Of a DNA stretch of 64,000 nucleotides, positions 48,073 through 57,842 are shown one piece after another. The position numbers were made by a program, and so were the translations under genes. How positions within the stretch are numbered: position 1 is the first letter of the stretch; each line of letters begins with the position of its first letter. The stretch comes from Gracilaria gracilis (lineage: Eukaryota > Rhodophyta > Florideophyceae > Gracilariales > Gracilariaceae), in contig JARGSG010000105.1 in the NCBI GenBank assembly GCA_030374805.1, positions 1 to 64,000 on the forward strand. Direction: 5' to 3'. The notes beneath the pieces are model-generated. The model was given only the letters and a program-made list of their open reading frames with translations, was not told where the DNA came from and did not search any database.

Positions 48073-50229
48073 ATGAGCTGCGTGGCGTTCCAACCGTCGC
48101 TGGGCGCGCCGCCATCGTCGCGTCCGCGCGTGGCGCGTCGTCTGTGCGCGCGACGCCAAGTGCGTCTGGCGGTTTCGCCGCCGCAGCCGCCGGAGACGCG
48201 CGTGCGCCCGCAGTTGTACCCGCCGAATGTCACACCGTACCCCCGTCCGGCCGGCACCTCCGGCCGGCAGGCGCTCAAGGTGCGCTCGCTGCAGAGCATT
48301 CCCGAGCTCTTTCTCACCTTGGCCGAGCCTCCCACGGCCGACCTCACCGCCCTGGTCGACGTGCACCATCAGCCCAATGTGCAGCTCACGTTTGCGCAGC
48401 TGGCGGAGCAGGTGAACAGGTGTACGGCAGCGCTGCGTATTTTGGGCTTGCGACCCCATTCCAACGTCGCCCTGTTCTCGGAGAATTCCGCGCGATGGTG
48501 CATTGTAGACCAGGCTATTATGTCCGCTGGAGCCGCCGCCGCCGTGCGAGGCGTTTCCGCGCCCCCACATGAGCTGAAATTCATCCTGCACCATTCAGAG
48601 AGCAAGGTGCTCTTCGTGGAGAACGTCTCAGTTCTCAGAACCATGTGCGCCGCCGGCGTACATTTTTCTTCGCTTCAGTTCGTTGTGCTGCTATTCGGCC
48701 ATGCGCTGCCCGCCAAGCAATTCGTGCCCGATACTCCCGTATACTCCTTCGAAGACCTTATGACTATGGGCGCAAACTACACAGCCGACTTGGTCAAACC
48801 ACTGCCAAACCGATCCGACATTGCCACCTTGCTCTACACGTCTGGTACTACTGGTAATCCCAAGGGTGTGGTGCTCACTCACTCCAATATGCTATCCCAA
48901 TTGGAGGACGTTTCTCTTGGATGCTTTGATCCCTCTCCCGGCGAGGTGTTCCTCTCCATTCTACCGTGCTGGCACGTTTTCGAGCGAACTGCCGAGTACT
49001 GGAGTTTGAGCAAGGGAATGAAACTCGTTTATACCAACAAGCGACATTTCAGGGAAGATCTACAAAAGCAGAAACCTCACATGCTCATATCGGTTCCGCG
49101 AGTATTTGAGAATCTCTACGGCGCTGTTATGATGAAGCTCAAGCACGCTTCCGCTTTGAGAAAGAGCTTGTTTGCCTTTTTCATGGCCGTCAGTATGGCA
49201 TTTATTAGCACCCGCCGTCGCCTCAACAAGCAACACATTCACTCTGCTCCACTCAACGGCGGCCTTTCAAGAGCAATTTGTGCCCTGCAAATGACCCTTC
49301 TCACACCGCTTTACGCACTTGCAAGCCTGCTCATCTGGCGAAAGATTCGCGCCGGGTTCGGAGGCAGGCTTCGCATTTGCCTATCTGGCGGCGGTAGTCT
49401 TGCGGGATACTTGGAAGACTTTTTCGAGTGCGCCGGTATTGAAATTGTTATCGGATATGGTCTTACTGAGACTTCCCCTGTTATCGCGAACCGATTCGGT
49501 GAAAACAACGTGCGTGGTTCAACTGGCATGGAGCTACCGAGGGCTTACGTCAAGATCGCTGACACGGAAACAGGAGTCCCTGTCCCATTTGGACAGCAAG
49601 GGCGCTTGTGCGTTAAGGGACCGTATGTGTTCAGTGAGTATTGGAAAAATCAGGGCGCGACAGCGAAGGCGTTTGACTCTGAGGGATACTTTGACACTGG
49701 AGACCTTGCATACAGAGCTTCTGGTGGCGATATAGTGATAAGCGGCAGAGCCAAGGAGCTTATCGTGTTGTCCAATGGAGAAAACATTGAACCAGCACCA
49801 ATCGAGGATGTGGTGGTCGCCTGTTCTTTGATTGACCAAATCATGCTGGTTGGACAAGACGAGAAAGCTCTGGGAGCTCTTGTGGTACCCAACCTGACCG
49901 AATTGGAGTCACTCGGACTTGCTGAAAAAGAGATAAACGCTAAGGTTAAGAAACTATTGGATGATGAAGTGGGGAATCGAGAGGAGTTGCAAAAGCTTGA
50001 AGCACAGTTAATGAAATCTGCGGAACTAATGTCTACTCTGAACGCCGAAATTGCACAGCGTAATCGAGAGCGGGTGGCGTACACAGCGAACGACCGGATT
50101 GCACACACGCATTTGCTGTTGACGCCGTTCTCTGTCGAGAATGGTATGATGACTCAAACTCTCAAGCTTAAGAAGAATATTGTAGCTGACGTGTATTCGA
50201 AGGAAATCGAAGCTATGTATAGAAAGTAA
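48073..50229 (+). CDS. Plastid long-chain acyl-CoA/acyl-ACP synthetase (AAE15/16 type)
   Basis: 718 residues from ATG 48073; the frame is open to 47773, but this start gives an Arg/Ser/Pro-rich plastid transit-like segment (residues 1-75) and a length close to plant AAE15 and the cyanobacterial enzyme. It activates fatty acids with ATP and joins them to CoA or acyl carrier protein, recycling free fatty acids in plastids. Motifs: LLYTSGTTGNPKGVVLTHSN (P-loop, from about 255), LPCWHVFERTAEYW, GYGLTETSPV (about 462), GYFDTGDLAY and GRAKELIVLSNGENIEP, which is the core of the ANL superfamily C-domain. The hydrophobic pair of helices around 375-425 is a usual insert of this subfamily. All catalytic motifs intact. 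Confidence 0.9.
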   Translation: MSCVAFQPSLGAPPSSRPRVARRLCARRQVRLAVSPPQPPETRVRPQLYPPNVTPYPRPAGTSGRQALKVRSLQSIPELFLTLAEPPTADLTALVDVHHQPNVQLTFAQLAEQVNRCTAALRILGLRPHSNVALFSENSARWCIVDQAIMSAGAAAAVRGVSAPPHELKFILHHSESKVLFVENVSVLRTMCAAGVHFSSLQFVVLLFGHALPAKQFVPDTPVYSFEDLMTMGANYTADLVKPLPNRSDIATLLYTSGTTGNPKGVVLTHSNMLSQLEDVSLGCFDPSPGEVFLSILPCWHVFERTAEYWSLSKGMKLVYTNKRHFREDLQKQKPHMLISVPRVFENLYGAVMMKLKHASALRKSLFAFFMAVSMAFISTRRRLNKQHIHSAPLNGGLSRAICALQMTLLTPLYALASLLIWRKIRAGFGGRLRICLSGGGSLAGYLEDFFECAGIEIVIGYGLTETSPVIANRFGENNVRGSTGMELPRAYVKIADTETGVPVPFGQQGRLCVKGPYVFSEYWKNQGATAKAFDSEGYFDTGDLAYRASGGDIVISGRAKELIVLSNGENIEPAPIEDVVVACSLIDQIMLVGQDEKALGALVVPNLTELESLGLAEKEINAKVKKLLDDEVGNREELQKLEAQLMKSAELMSTLNAEIAQRNRERVAYTANDRIAHTHLLLTPFSVENGMMTQTLKLKKNIVADVYSKEIEAMYRK

Positions 50230-50758
50230 ATGGTGGTTGAAGTCGCCTCGAATCGTAAAGTGATTTCCCAAGTGATTGTTGGTGTTGGCCCTATTCGAGC
50301 TATAGCAACCGAAATGCGGCTTGAAGAAGAAGAAGAAGAAGAAGAAGAAGAAGAGGACGACGACGACGACGACAAGATCGACGAAATGAAAGCAGATAAG
50401 CCTTCAAAAGCCTCACCACTGTGGTTTTATAGAAAGTTGTTCTAAAGCATGGGGCAGACACAGAGAGTGCTGGGCTTTTTTTCTTTTTTTTTCTTTTCGG
50501 GCCATGCACATGAAGTCTTGTACAGTATCCAGGATCGTGCAAGGTACAGACAGAGTCGTATTCATGATTCGCGAACTCTTATACTTGTAAAACCACGTTG
50601 ACAAGAACGGTGACGGACAAAATCTTTTTGTCACGAGGGTAGTACGGTGGGTGGCCGGTGCCCCTCGTATACATTTGTACCAAAGGGCAGGAAACGTGTT
50701 ATGCACATGGCACGATTTAGAGCGACTTGCTACTACAAGTAAAAAGGTGTTAAACGGA
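50230..50758. other. Spacer between convergent genes
   Basis: Directly after the synthetase stop, the same frame opens again with ATG for 71 codons including poly-Glu/Asp; probably 3' UTR with an accidental frame. No other feature apart from the GAA/GAC repeat. Confidence 0.45.
50323..50372 (+). repeat. GAA/GAC microsatellite
   Basis: About eleven GAA units followed by six GAC units. It lies in the probable 3' UTR of the acyl-ACP synthetase gene. Confidence 0.85.
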
Positions 50759-52021
50759 TTAAGAGCTAGTTAAACGCTCAATGGGAGGTAACACACGCCG
50801 TCTGACTTGCCGCCTCGGGTTGGCCTCGGACGCAGAGCTGAACCACAGGTAATCGGCAATGGGCACAGGAATATCACCAACAGGCATCTCAAGTTTCAAG
50901 CTGCCATCCGTGGCGTCGTACGCATCGGCGGGGCCTGGGTTGAGCATGACGGTTTTCAAAAGCGGGTCGGCCACTTGCGGGAGATCGTCGGTGGGCGTGC
51001 CTTGCGCCGCGCGTATCATGAGCTCCCTCTCACGCCGCCTGTTGCGCTCCGCTACCAGCTGTCGACGCACCCTGCCCGTGACGCCGTACTCGAACTTGAC
51101 GTGGTCGGCGCCCAGCAGGCAGATGAGCGTGCCGTTGTTGGACAGCACGTGACGCACGGCGCGCGTGGCCATGGCCTCGTCGCGGAACATCCTGCTGGTG
51201 AAGTAGGTGTTGAAGTTGGTGGTCTCGTTGAGCAGGCCAAGCTTGTAGTGCGCGGCGTAGCTGGGGGTGATGCACTCGTTGACATAGTTCTTGAAGCCCG
51301 ACTCGCGCATCATGGCGGCGAACACGGCGGCATCGCCGACGTGCGTCCTCATCTCCAGGCCGGAGAGGTTGGAGATGCCGCCCTGCGCGCGCAGCTTGGC
51401 CAGCGTCTCCGAGTCGATGGACAGCGCGACGAGCGGGATGTTGTAGCGGCGGCACGCGCGAAGCACGGGGAGGTAGAGTTCGTAGGGCCACACCCAGCGC
51501 GTCTCCCACTCGGTGGCCAGGTAGAGGTCGAGCTCGGAGAGGCGGCGCGCAACGAAGCTGTCCAGCACGGGCTGGAACTTGGCCTGCACCATCTCGAGCC
51601 CGACGGCGAGCGGGCGGGTGGAGGCGGAGCGCATGGCGGAGATGATGCGGGCCTGCAGGGCGTGGTCGACGAGCGAGTTGTGGTGCTCGCCCAGGAAGAC
51701 GACGTCGGCGGTGGCGCAGGCATTGATGGCGGACTGGAAGTCAAGCGGGAGCAGGTTGACGTCTGCAATGTTTGTGGGGAGCACGGAGAAGACGGTGGAG
51801 GCGGTGGACGGGGATTGGGGTTGCGGGGAGGAAAAGGGCCATACTGCTGAGGCTGGAGGCGGCAACAGGAGCGGGGCGGCGGTGGTGGCTAGCACGGTTT
51901 GTAAGAGGTTGCGGCGGGAGCAGTTGAGAGCGCAGGTTGGGTGGCGTGGGCGGCGGGGACGGTGGGGGCGATGGGTGGGGGAGGAAGGGAGGGCGGTTGG
52001 AGTGACAAAGGTGGCGCGCAT
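50759..52021 (-). CDS. ChaN-like (DUF399) protein with thylakoid Tat-type signal
   Basis: 420 residues from ATG 52021; the frame is open to 52495 only through minisatellite DNA. The N-terminus is a basic Pro/Ser/Thr plastid transit region followed by SRRNLLQTVLATTAAP and LPPPASA, a twin-Arg signal with an Ala-X-Ala cleavage site, so the mature protein should sit in the thylakoid lumen. The body follows the ChaN/DUF399 (Tiki-like) fold: VVFLGEHHNSLVDHALQARI near the start, GLEMVQAKFQPVLD, YNIPLVALSI and LLGADHVKFEYGVTGRV with the conserved His. Bacterial ChaN binds haem; plant homologues are thylakoid proteins of unclear function. Ends with a Pro/Arg-rich tail. Confidence 0.8.
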   Translation of the reverse strand: MRATFVTPTALPSSPTHRPHRPRRPRHPTCALNCSRRNLLQTVLATTAAPLLLPPPASAVWPFSSPQPQSPSTASTVFSVLPTNIADVNLLPLDFQSAINACATADVVFLGEHHNSLVDHALQARIISAMRSASTRPLAVGLEMVQAKFQPVLDSFVARRLSELDLYLATEWETRWVWPYELYLPVLRACRRYNIPLVALSIDSETLAKLRAQGGISNLSGLEMRTHVGDAAVFAAMMRESGFKNYVNECITPSYAAHYKLGLLNETTNFNTYFTSRMFRDEAMATRAVRHVLSNNGTLICLLGADHVKFEYGVTGRVRRQLVAERNRRRERELMIRAAQGTPTDDLPQVADPLLKTVMLNPGPADAYDATDGSLKLEMPVGDIPVPIADYLWFSSASEANPRRQVRRRVLPPIERLTSS

Positions 52022-52229
52022 GGTGATGTGGACGGGGGGAGGCAGATGGCAAGAGGCGGATGTGATATGATGTGGGAGATTGGGCAGTATCGAATGTGGT
52101 GGAGGTGCGCGATGTGGTTGTGGTGGTGGTGGTGGTGGGAGGATGATGGATGATGATGTGAACGAATGACAAGCTTTGGGTGAGTGCCAAGTGGCGTGTG
52201 ATGATTTGGGCGACGATGTGTGCGCGTAC

Positions 52230-52357
52230 AGGTGGACAGGTGCACACGTGCACAGGCGGACAGGTGCACAGGCGGACAGGTGCACAGGCGGACGGGTGCA
52301 CAGGCGTACGGGTGCACACTGTGCACTGCACAGGCGTACGGGTGCACAGGTGGACAG
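52230..52357. repeat. 16-bp minisatellite (AGGCGGACAGGTGCAC)
   Basis: About six full units of 16 bp with point changes, broken by two shorter pieces. Each unit carries a CAGGTGCAC core. Located in the 5' region of the ChaN-like gene. Confidence 0.85.
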
Positions 52358-52382
52358 AGGGCGGTTAGCTAAGCTGGGGGGG

Positions 52383-52405
52383 ATTGGTGCTGAATCAGCA
52401 CCAAT
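52383..52405. promoter_or_regulatory. Perfect 23-bp palindrome with CCAAT ends
   Basis: Arms ATTGGTGCTGA and TCAGCACCAAT around a single central A. The ends are CCAAT boxes on both strands. It sits between two different 16-bp minisatellites, about 370 bases upstream of the ChaN-like ATG. Confidence 0.6.
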
Positions 52406-52432
52406 GAGAAGTGCTGATCGGACAAGAAAGAT

Positions 52433-52531
52433 GGATGATGTTGGCATGGGATGATGTTGGCATGGGATGATGTTGGCATGGGATGATGTTGGCATGGGAT
52501 GATGTTGGCATGGGATGATGATGTTGGCGGG
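52433..52531. repeat. 16-bp minisatellite (GGATGATGTTGGCATG)
   Basis: Five identical 16-bp units from 52433 to 52512, then a degenerate sixth. Identity suggests recent expansion. Confidence 0.88.
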
Positions 52532-53179
52532 GGCGACACGCTGTCGAGAGGACCTCTATAATGCGATTAATCCAAATTGGATATGTATCTGCCTGTAATT
52601 GATAGAACGTGACTGTATTTGTTTGAGTGGGCACGGATGTTGGTTTAGGGGGGTAAAGTTAACAGGTAAAGAGGAGCTGGTGGTGGGCTGCTGCGACGGG
52701 GGGCGGCGCGGTAGCAAGCGCGTGCTTGTTGGACGCGACCAATGAAAGCACGCGGCGCATTTGTGATGTGGTGGTCTAGATATGATACGTGTGCCAACGG
52801 CGTGCCATTTGTTGCCAAGCTGGCACAAGCCAAAAAGGGCGGCGGCGTGTCTAATGGAAAATGGAAAGCGCGTGTTGCGTTGTGTGGGGCGGCGGCTGCC
52901 GGCACACGGCCGATTTTGAAGGGGAAGGCGGCGGCGGCGGGCGAGCGCCACGTGATGAGCGGCGCAGCGTGCGCGGCGCAGCAGCCGTGAAAAGCGCCAC
53001 AAATTGCGGATACAGCAATGGAAGGCAAGTTGGGTGTAACGAAGTGCTCACGTTTTAGTGTAGTATACAATATGTACAGGGGGGGGGGGGGGGGGGGGGG
53101 GCGGGGGGGACGAGCGAGAAGGACAGTTAAACAAAAAAACAAGCTGAGCGAGGCCACGCCACGCTCGCAGCGGCGCGCG
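52532..53179. other. Intergenic with poly-G tract
   Basis: No gene supported; frames in this part are simple shadows of GC-rich spacer. Poly-G at 53079-53101. Confidence 0.45.
53079..53101 (+). repeat. Poly-G tract (23 G)
   Basis: Uninterrupted 23 G, then C and 7 more G. It lies about 80 bases past the stop of the tail-anchored protein gene, where it would be a C run in that gene's 3' UTR. Confidence 0.8.
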
Positions 53180-53695
53180 TCAGCGCAGCAGCTGCCATGT
53201 GGCGCACAAGTACGCGGCGGCGAACGCCAGCAGCAGCAGCAGCAGCAGCGCCAGCAGCAGCGCGGGCGAGTGCAGCAGCAGCGCGAGCAGCGAACGTTTG
53301 GCCGACGCGGCGGCGGTGGGCGACGCGCCCGCAACCAGCGGCCGATCGGGCGCCAGCGTGACCACCACGTGCTGCGGCAGCGGCGCGCGCGCCGACGGCT
53401 GCCGGTAGCTGTTGGCCGCGTGCAGCCGCTGGATGGCGCGGCACAACTGCGGCGTGGAGTAGCTCGGCAGACAGCCGTGCAGCTGCAGCCGCAGCGCTGC
53501 GCTGGGTGCGGCGGGCGGCGGCGCGCCTGAGCGGTCGGGCGAGGCGGCGGGCGGCGACGACGCGCGCGAGTACGTCGGTAGCAGCGGCTCGTACACGGAA
53601 CGCGGCGACGACAGCAGGCGCGCGAAGGGGCGCGCGCGTTTGGTCAGCGTGGCGACTGGCTCGACGACGGCGGCCTCGTTCAACACGGCGGCCAT
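53180..53695 (-). CDS. Small tail-anchored membrane protein
   Basis: 171 residues from ATG 53695 (GCCATGGCG on the plus side; the minus-strand context is GCCATGG). The N-terminal 130 residues are Pro/Ser/Ala-rich without a signal peptide (ARPFARLLSSPRSVYEPLLP). The final 35 residues are one strong membrane helix (LLALLLHSPALLLALLLLLL) followed by a very short tail, the layout of a tail-anchored protein. A motif YSTPQLCRAIQRLHAANSY in front of it may be a helix. Family not recognised. A divergent partner is the SNM1-type nuclease. The poly-G/C run at 53714-53730 lies about 20 bases upstream of the ATG. Confidence 0.55.
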   Translation of the reverse strand: MAAVLNEAAVVEPVATLTKRARPFARLLSSPRSVYEPLLPTYSRASSPPAASPDRSGAPPPAAPSAALRLQLHGCLPSYSTPQLCRAIQRLHAANSYRQPSARAPLPQHVVVTLAPDRPLVAGASPTAAASAKRSLLALLLHSPALLLALLLLLLLAFAAAYLCATWQLLR

Positions 53696-54177
53696 GGCGG
53701 GGGTGTGTGTGGCGGGGGGGGGGGGGGGGGAGCGATGTGCGATGCGGGTGCAAAGTGCGATGATGCGGGTGCGAGCGAGCGAGCGAGAGAAAGCTGAGAC
53801 GAGCAAGCAAACGCGCCTTGAGCAAAGCAATGCGCCACGTCCACTTTCCCCCCCCCGGGGGGCGCCCCCCTTTAGTAGCGGCGCGAGGCGGCGCGCGCGC
53901 ACGGCAGCGCCAGCGGCGGCAGCGCCAGCGCGCCGCGCGCCACAAAGCGCCACGCGGCGCGTACCACCGGGCGCACGCGCGCGCGCGCGCCACTTGGTTG
54001 GCGGCTGGCGGCGCGCGCGGCGCACGCGCGCGCCAAAAAAGGCGCGCCGTGTGTTTTGGTGCCGCCTTTTGTTTTGTTGGTTTTCAACGCGGGCGTGCTT
54101 TTTTTTTGCCGCGTGCGCGCCATGATGGACGCCACCGCGCCCGCCACACGCGCGCCGCCGCTCCGCCCGCCTCCATC
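53696..54177. promoter_or_regulatory. Divergent promoter with poly-G run
   Basis: About 480 bp, very GC-rich, with 17 G at 53714-53730, CCCCCCCCCGGGGGGCGCCCCCC near 53848-53870 in short pieces, and GCGCGC arrays near 53975. No TATA box seen. Confidence 0.4.
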
Positions 54178-54648
54178 ATGGCGCCGCGGCTGTGCGCCGC
54201 GTGTGGCGGCGCGTTGCGCGGCGCGTTCGCCGCCGCGCACGAGCGGCTGTGCGCGCGCGACGCCGCGCGCAGCGCCGCCTTACGCATCCCGTCGCCGCCG
54301 CCGTCGCCGTCGCCGTCGCCGTCGCTGCAACCGCCGCCGCCGCAGCCGCAGCCGCCGCAGCCGCAGCAGCCGTCGCCGCTGCTGGCGCTGCTGCGGCGGC
54401 ACGCGCTGTCGCAGCACGCGCCGCTGCTGCACGCGGCGGGCGTGCGCTCGCTGCCGGCGCTACATGCGCTGCCGCGCGCGCGTCTGCTCGCGCTGCCGCT
54501 GCCGCTGGGCGCGCGTCGCCGCCTGCTCACCGCGCTGCAGCCGGCGCAGCCTCGCAAGCGCGCGCTGGCAAGCAGCGGCGGCGGCGGAGGAGGGGGAGGA
54601 GGCGAGCAGTCGGCGCCGCGCAAGCGCGCCAGGCTACGCGCCGCGCAA

Positions 54649-54682
<34 letters not shown>

Positions 54683-55767
54683 TGGCGCACACCGTGGCCG
54701 GCACCACGTTGGTGGTGGACGCGTTCCGCCGCGCGCTGCCGGACGGCAGCGTGGCGTTTCTCACGCACTTCCACTCGGACCATTACATGGGGCTGCCAAA
54801 GTCGCTGCCGGCGCGCGCCACGCTGTACTGCACGCGCGTCACGGGCGCGCTGGTGACGCGCTTGCTGCGCGTGGCGGCGCGCTACGTGCGCTGCCTCCAG
54901 TGCGGCGTGCGCCACAGCGTGCGCGACGCCGCGGGTAGACGCGTGCTGGTGTGGCTGTTCGACGCCAACCACTGCCCGGGCGCCGCTATGCTGCTGTTCT
55001 TCGTGCCGCACACCGCCAGATGGACGCTGCACACGGGCGACTTTCGCTTCTTCGCGCCGCACTTTGAGCCGTTTGCGCTGCTGCACCAGCTGGTGCAGGC
55101 CGCTTCGCTGCACTATCTGCACCTGGACACCACGTACTGCTCGCCGTCGTACCGCTTCCCGGAGCAGCGCGCCGTGCTCGACACCGCGCTTGAACACGCC
55201 GTGCGCGAGCATCGGCGCACCAACGGCGCCTGCGTGTTCTTCTTCGGCACGTACTCCATCGGCAAGGAGAAGCTGTTTGTGCACGTTGCCAACCATCTGA
55301 ACCTGCGCATCTTCGCGTCCAAACGCAAGCGCCTCACGCTGTCGCTGCTGCAGATGCCGCAAATCAGCGCGCGCCTCGTGGATGACCCGAAGCGCGCGCG
55401 CGTGCACCTGGTGCGCATGTCGGACATGAAGCCGCAGTCGCTGCGCAACTACGTGCGCTTTCACCGGCTGTCGCGCGCCTTGATCGGCCGTGCGCTGCTC
55501 GTTTGCTTCCGCCCCACCGGCTGGAGCTTCAACGGCGCCGCCGTTCGCCGCCAGCTACGCGCCGCTGATAACGCCGTCGTGTTCCAGCTCCCTTACTCCG
55601 AGCACTCCAGCTTTGAGGAGCTGCGCCGCTTCGTGCGCTGGGTCAAGCCCTGTCGACTGATTCCTATGGTTGGCGCGTCTACGCCGGACAAGAGGCAGCG
55701 CATGATTACCGCCTTGGAGCACAAGGATCGGCCGCTGTCACAAGGCGTGTTTGTACCTCCCATGTGA
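54178..55767 (+). CDS. SNM1-family DNA cross-link repair nuclease with UBZ4 and SAM domains
   Basis: 529 residues from ATG 54178. A UBZ4 ubiquitin-binding finger occupies residues 6-25 (Cys6, Cys9, His21, Cys25). A SAM domain spans about 66-122 (LLALLRRHALSQHAPLLHAA, LPLGARRRLLTALQ). A Gly-rich and a poly-Pro linker follow. The metallo-beta-lactamase/beta-CASP nuclease starts near 175: HFHSDH with His197, His199, Asp201 and His202; His265 in NHCPGAAM; Asp288 in HTGDFRF. A DRMBL region ends the protein (PYSEHSSFEELRRFVRWVKP, which includes the conserved SEHSSF). The family 5'-exonucleases unhook inter-strand cross-links. UBZ plus SAM plus DRMBL matches plant SAM-containing SNM1 relatives. All metal ligands are present. 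Confidence 0.9.
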
Positions 55768-57320
55768 TGCAACGGTACTTGTTGTCGGAAAGCTGTTTGA
55801 ACCAGTGCGTTTGTTCCTCAGTCTACTGCTGGTTCTGCGCTGTTCACACTAGTGAAGAAAAAAAGACAAGAGCCGCACTGTTACGCTACGGCTGCGATCA
55901 GCAAGCAGTACAAGAGTGGCTAATCGTACACGCTTACTTGTGCATGTATCGGCTCCGCTACAACGGTACCGGTGTTGCTGTGCATCTATTTTGACGTTGG
56001 AGGCCGCTCAACCATTTAAGGCACGCTTCGTTCCTCGTGTTCACGTCGCTCGCATTATATGCGTTATAACGTTTCACAACGTGCATCAGCGCTATGTGAA
56101 CCAAATTGTTGCCCGCCATTGTCTCTCCGCCCCGTGCCGTGAGCAGTTACTAAAAAGTGCCCCTTTCTGCGCAACCTTTGAAGGGGACACGCAGCAAAAT
56201 ACATCTATCGTTGCCCGCCTGCCCCCCCCCCACGCCGCTCAACAACATGTAGCCGCTTCATGTTCGATCAAAAGCTGCCCAAAACGGTTCACATTCTGTG
56301 ATCACCCATCTCCATCAAGCACAAACCGTCGGCGCGCCTATTTATACTGCTTTCTACCTTACATGTTTGTAAAGTTATCATGAACAGCGCCGCCGCCGCC
56401 CCCCAAGCGTTGCAGCTCTCAACGTTTCTAACAGAACGTCAAAGATGGCTGTTGGGCAACCAAATGAGTGGCGCTTCTTAACTACTTGGCCGTTGTGCTA
56501 TTCATAGCCGCTGCTCATATGCACAGAATGCTGCTGCGCCGGGTCTGCTGCGCCGGGTCTGCTGCGCCGGGTCTGCTGGCCTCCCGTTCTTCACAGTGTT
56601 GCAGTTGAACGTTGTTGCCAGCCTGTGCGTGTGGCTCAAGCGTTTAGTTGTGTATCAGTTAGTTGTTTTTGACGCTTGTTCTCACGCCGTGTACAACGGC
56701 TCCCATCTCAAAAGTGCGCCCATGACGTCTCTTCGTGGTATGATTGTGTCCATATATTTGCTACGCTCAACATGTCATCGGCGCTCACTGTGCTGCTCGA
56801 GCCGTTTTCGACGTCCATATGCTCATCTCATCAATCTCGTGCACCCCTGCTCACAGCTGCGAGCCGCTACATATCTACATTGCTGCCGGTGCGTGAGAGG
56901 CTCAGCTGCAATACTGAATCTTCTCCACAGAGCTGCCGCTTCATGATAAAGGCTCGTCGCGTACCGTTGTATATATACACTGCGTTCGATTAGCTCCCAC
57001 TGAGCGTGTGTATACAACACGAGTGAATATATATCGACCACAGCTGCTTCATCTCACAGCAAGTGCTCCTTCGACACAGTGACACCGCAAGAGCAGCACG
57101 TCTTCAGCCATGAATGTGTACAGTACTTGACTAATAGCGCCGCCAACGGCGGGTGTGAGAGCGCAGCGCGCTCAACAATACCATTTCGTAGAGCTTTTGA
57201 GGATGCTAATCGGTTTGGCTGTAAAAAGTATCTACAGTATAGTTGACAGCTGCTTTTTCGGCTGAAGTGGACCAAATGTTGTACGCTTGTAAAGCACATT
57301 ACCCTGTACTAGAGGATATT
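55768..57320. other. Intergenic, start of the right repeat zone
   Basis: No gene supported. TACAACGGTACC lies near 55960. Frames of up to 155 codons have no motif. Confidence 0.45.
56531..56577. repeat. 14-bp tandem repeat (CTGCTGCGCCGGGT), three copies
   Basis: Three identical adjacent units and the start of a fourth. Confidence 0.8.
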
Positions 57321-57842
57321 CTACCAAATTCGTTGAGGACGAATAATAATATCATGACGCACCGTTCCGAATTGTTGCACGTTGGACGCCAACGATGCAC
57401 ATGCATCATGCATTAGCTTCTCCTTTTCTACCTGTCCTCGTTTACAAATGAGACACTCTCTTCTCACGCACATAGACCGCCGTATGATCTTGGTTGTATC
57501 TGTCGCCCTTTGCGCCTCATGATAGCCGTCATACTTAAATTGACATCCTTGATAACAATACCATACAACTATCCGTTTTTGAAACGTCTTCTCAACCATC
57601 GACACGGAGGAAGCAGTTGTCAGCCGCCCGATGCTATCGCTGCACATAACAACAGCTCTGCCGTAGTCGCTGTTATTAAAAACTCCATTTGCATTCAACG
57701 CAACGCCTTCATGTTCTCTCTCTGCATTATCAGCAGTGCTTTCTATGTGTGTACTGGAAACAACCGCGCATTGTTGGATCAGTGGAACAACCCTTGACCT
57801 CCTTGTGCATGACGAGCTCTTCCTAGTCTCAAGACAGATCAT
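57321..57842 (-). CDS. Unrecognised open frame, doubtful gene
   Basis: 173 residues, the longest frame in this repeat-rich part. The centre has a Cys-rich stretch (VVWYCYQGCQFKYDGYHEAQ, then CVRRECLICKRG) that could be a zinc site, of the kind found in transposase-linked fingers. No signal peptide, membrane segment or family match. Codon use does not stand out from the spacer. It may be a small host gene, a fragment of an element, or chance. Confidence 0.25.
   Translation of the reverse strand: MICLETRKSSSCTRRSRVVPLIQQCAVVSSTHIESTADNAEREHEGVALNANGVFNNSDYGRAVVMCSDSIGRLTTASSVSMVEKTFQKRIVVWYCYQGCQFKYDGYHEAQRATDTTKIIRRSMCVRRECLICKRGQVEKEKLMHDACASLASNVQQFGTVRHDIIIRPQRIW

Noticed and set aside
53818-54177. 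Upstream extension of the SNM1 frame by 120 codons
   Set aside because: Pure Arg/Ala low complexity in the shared promoter; the UBZ4 finger starts right after the ATG at 54178.
56531-56577. CRISPR-like array
   Set aside because: Three adjacent 14-bp units without spacers; a simple tandem repeat in a eukaryotic genome.
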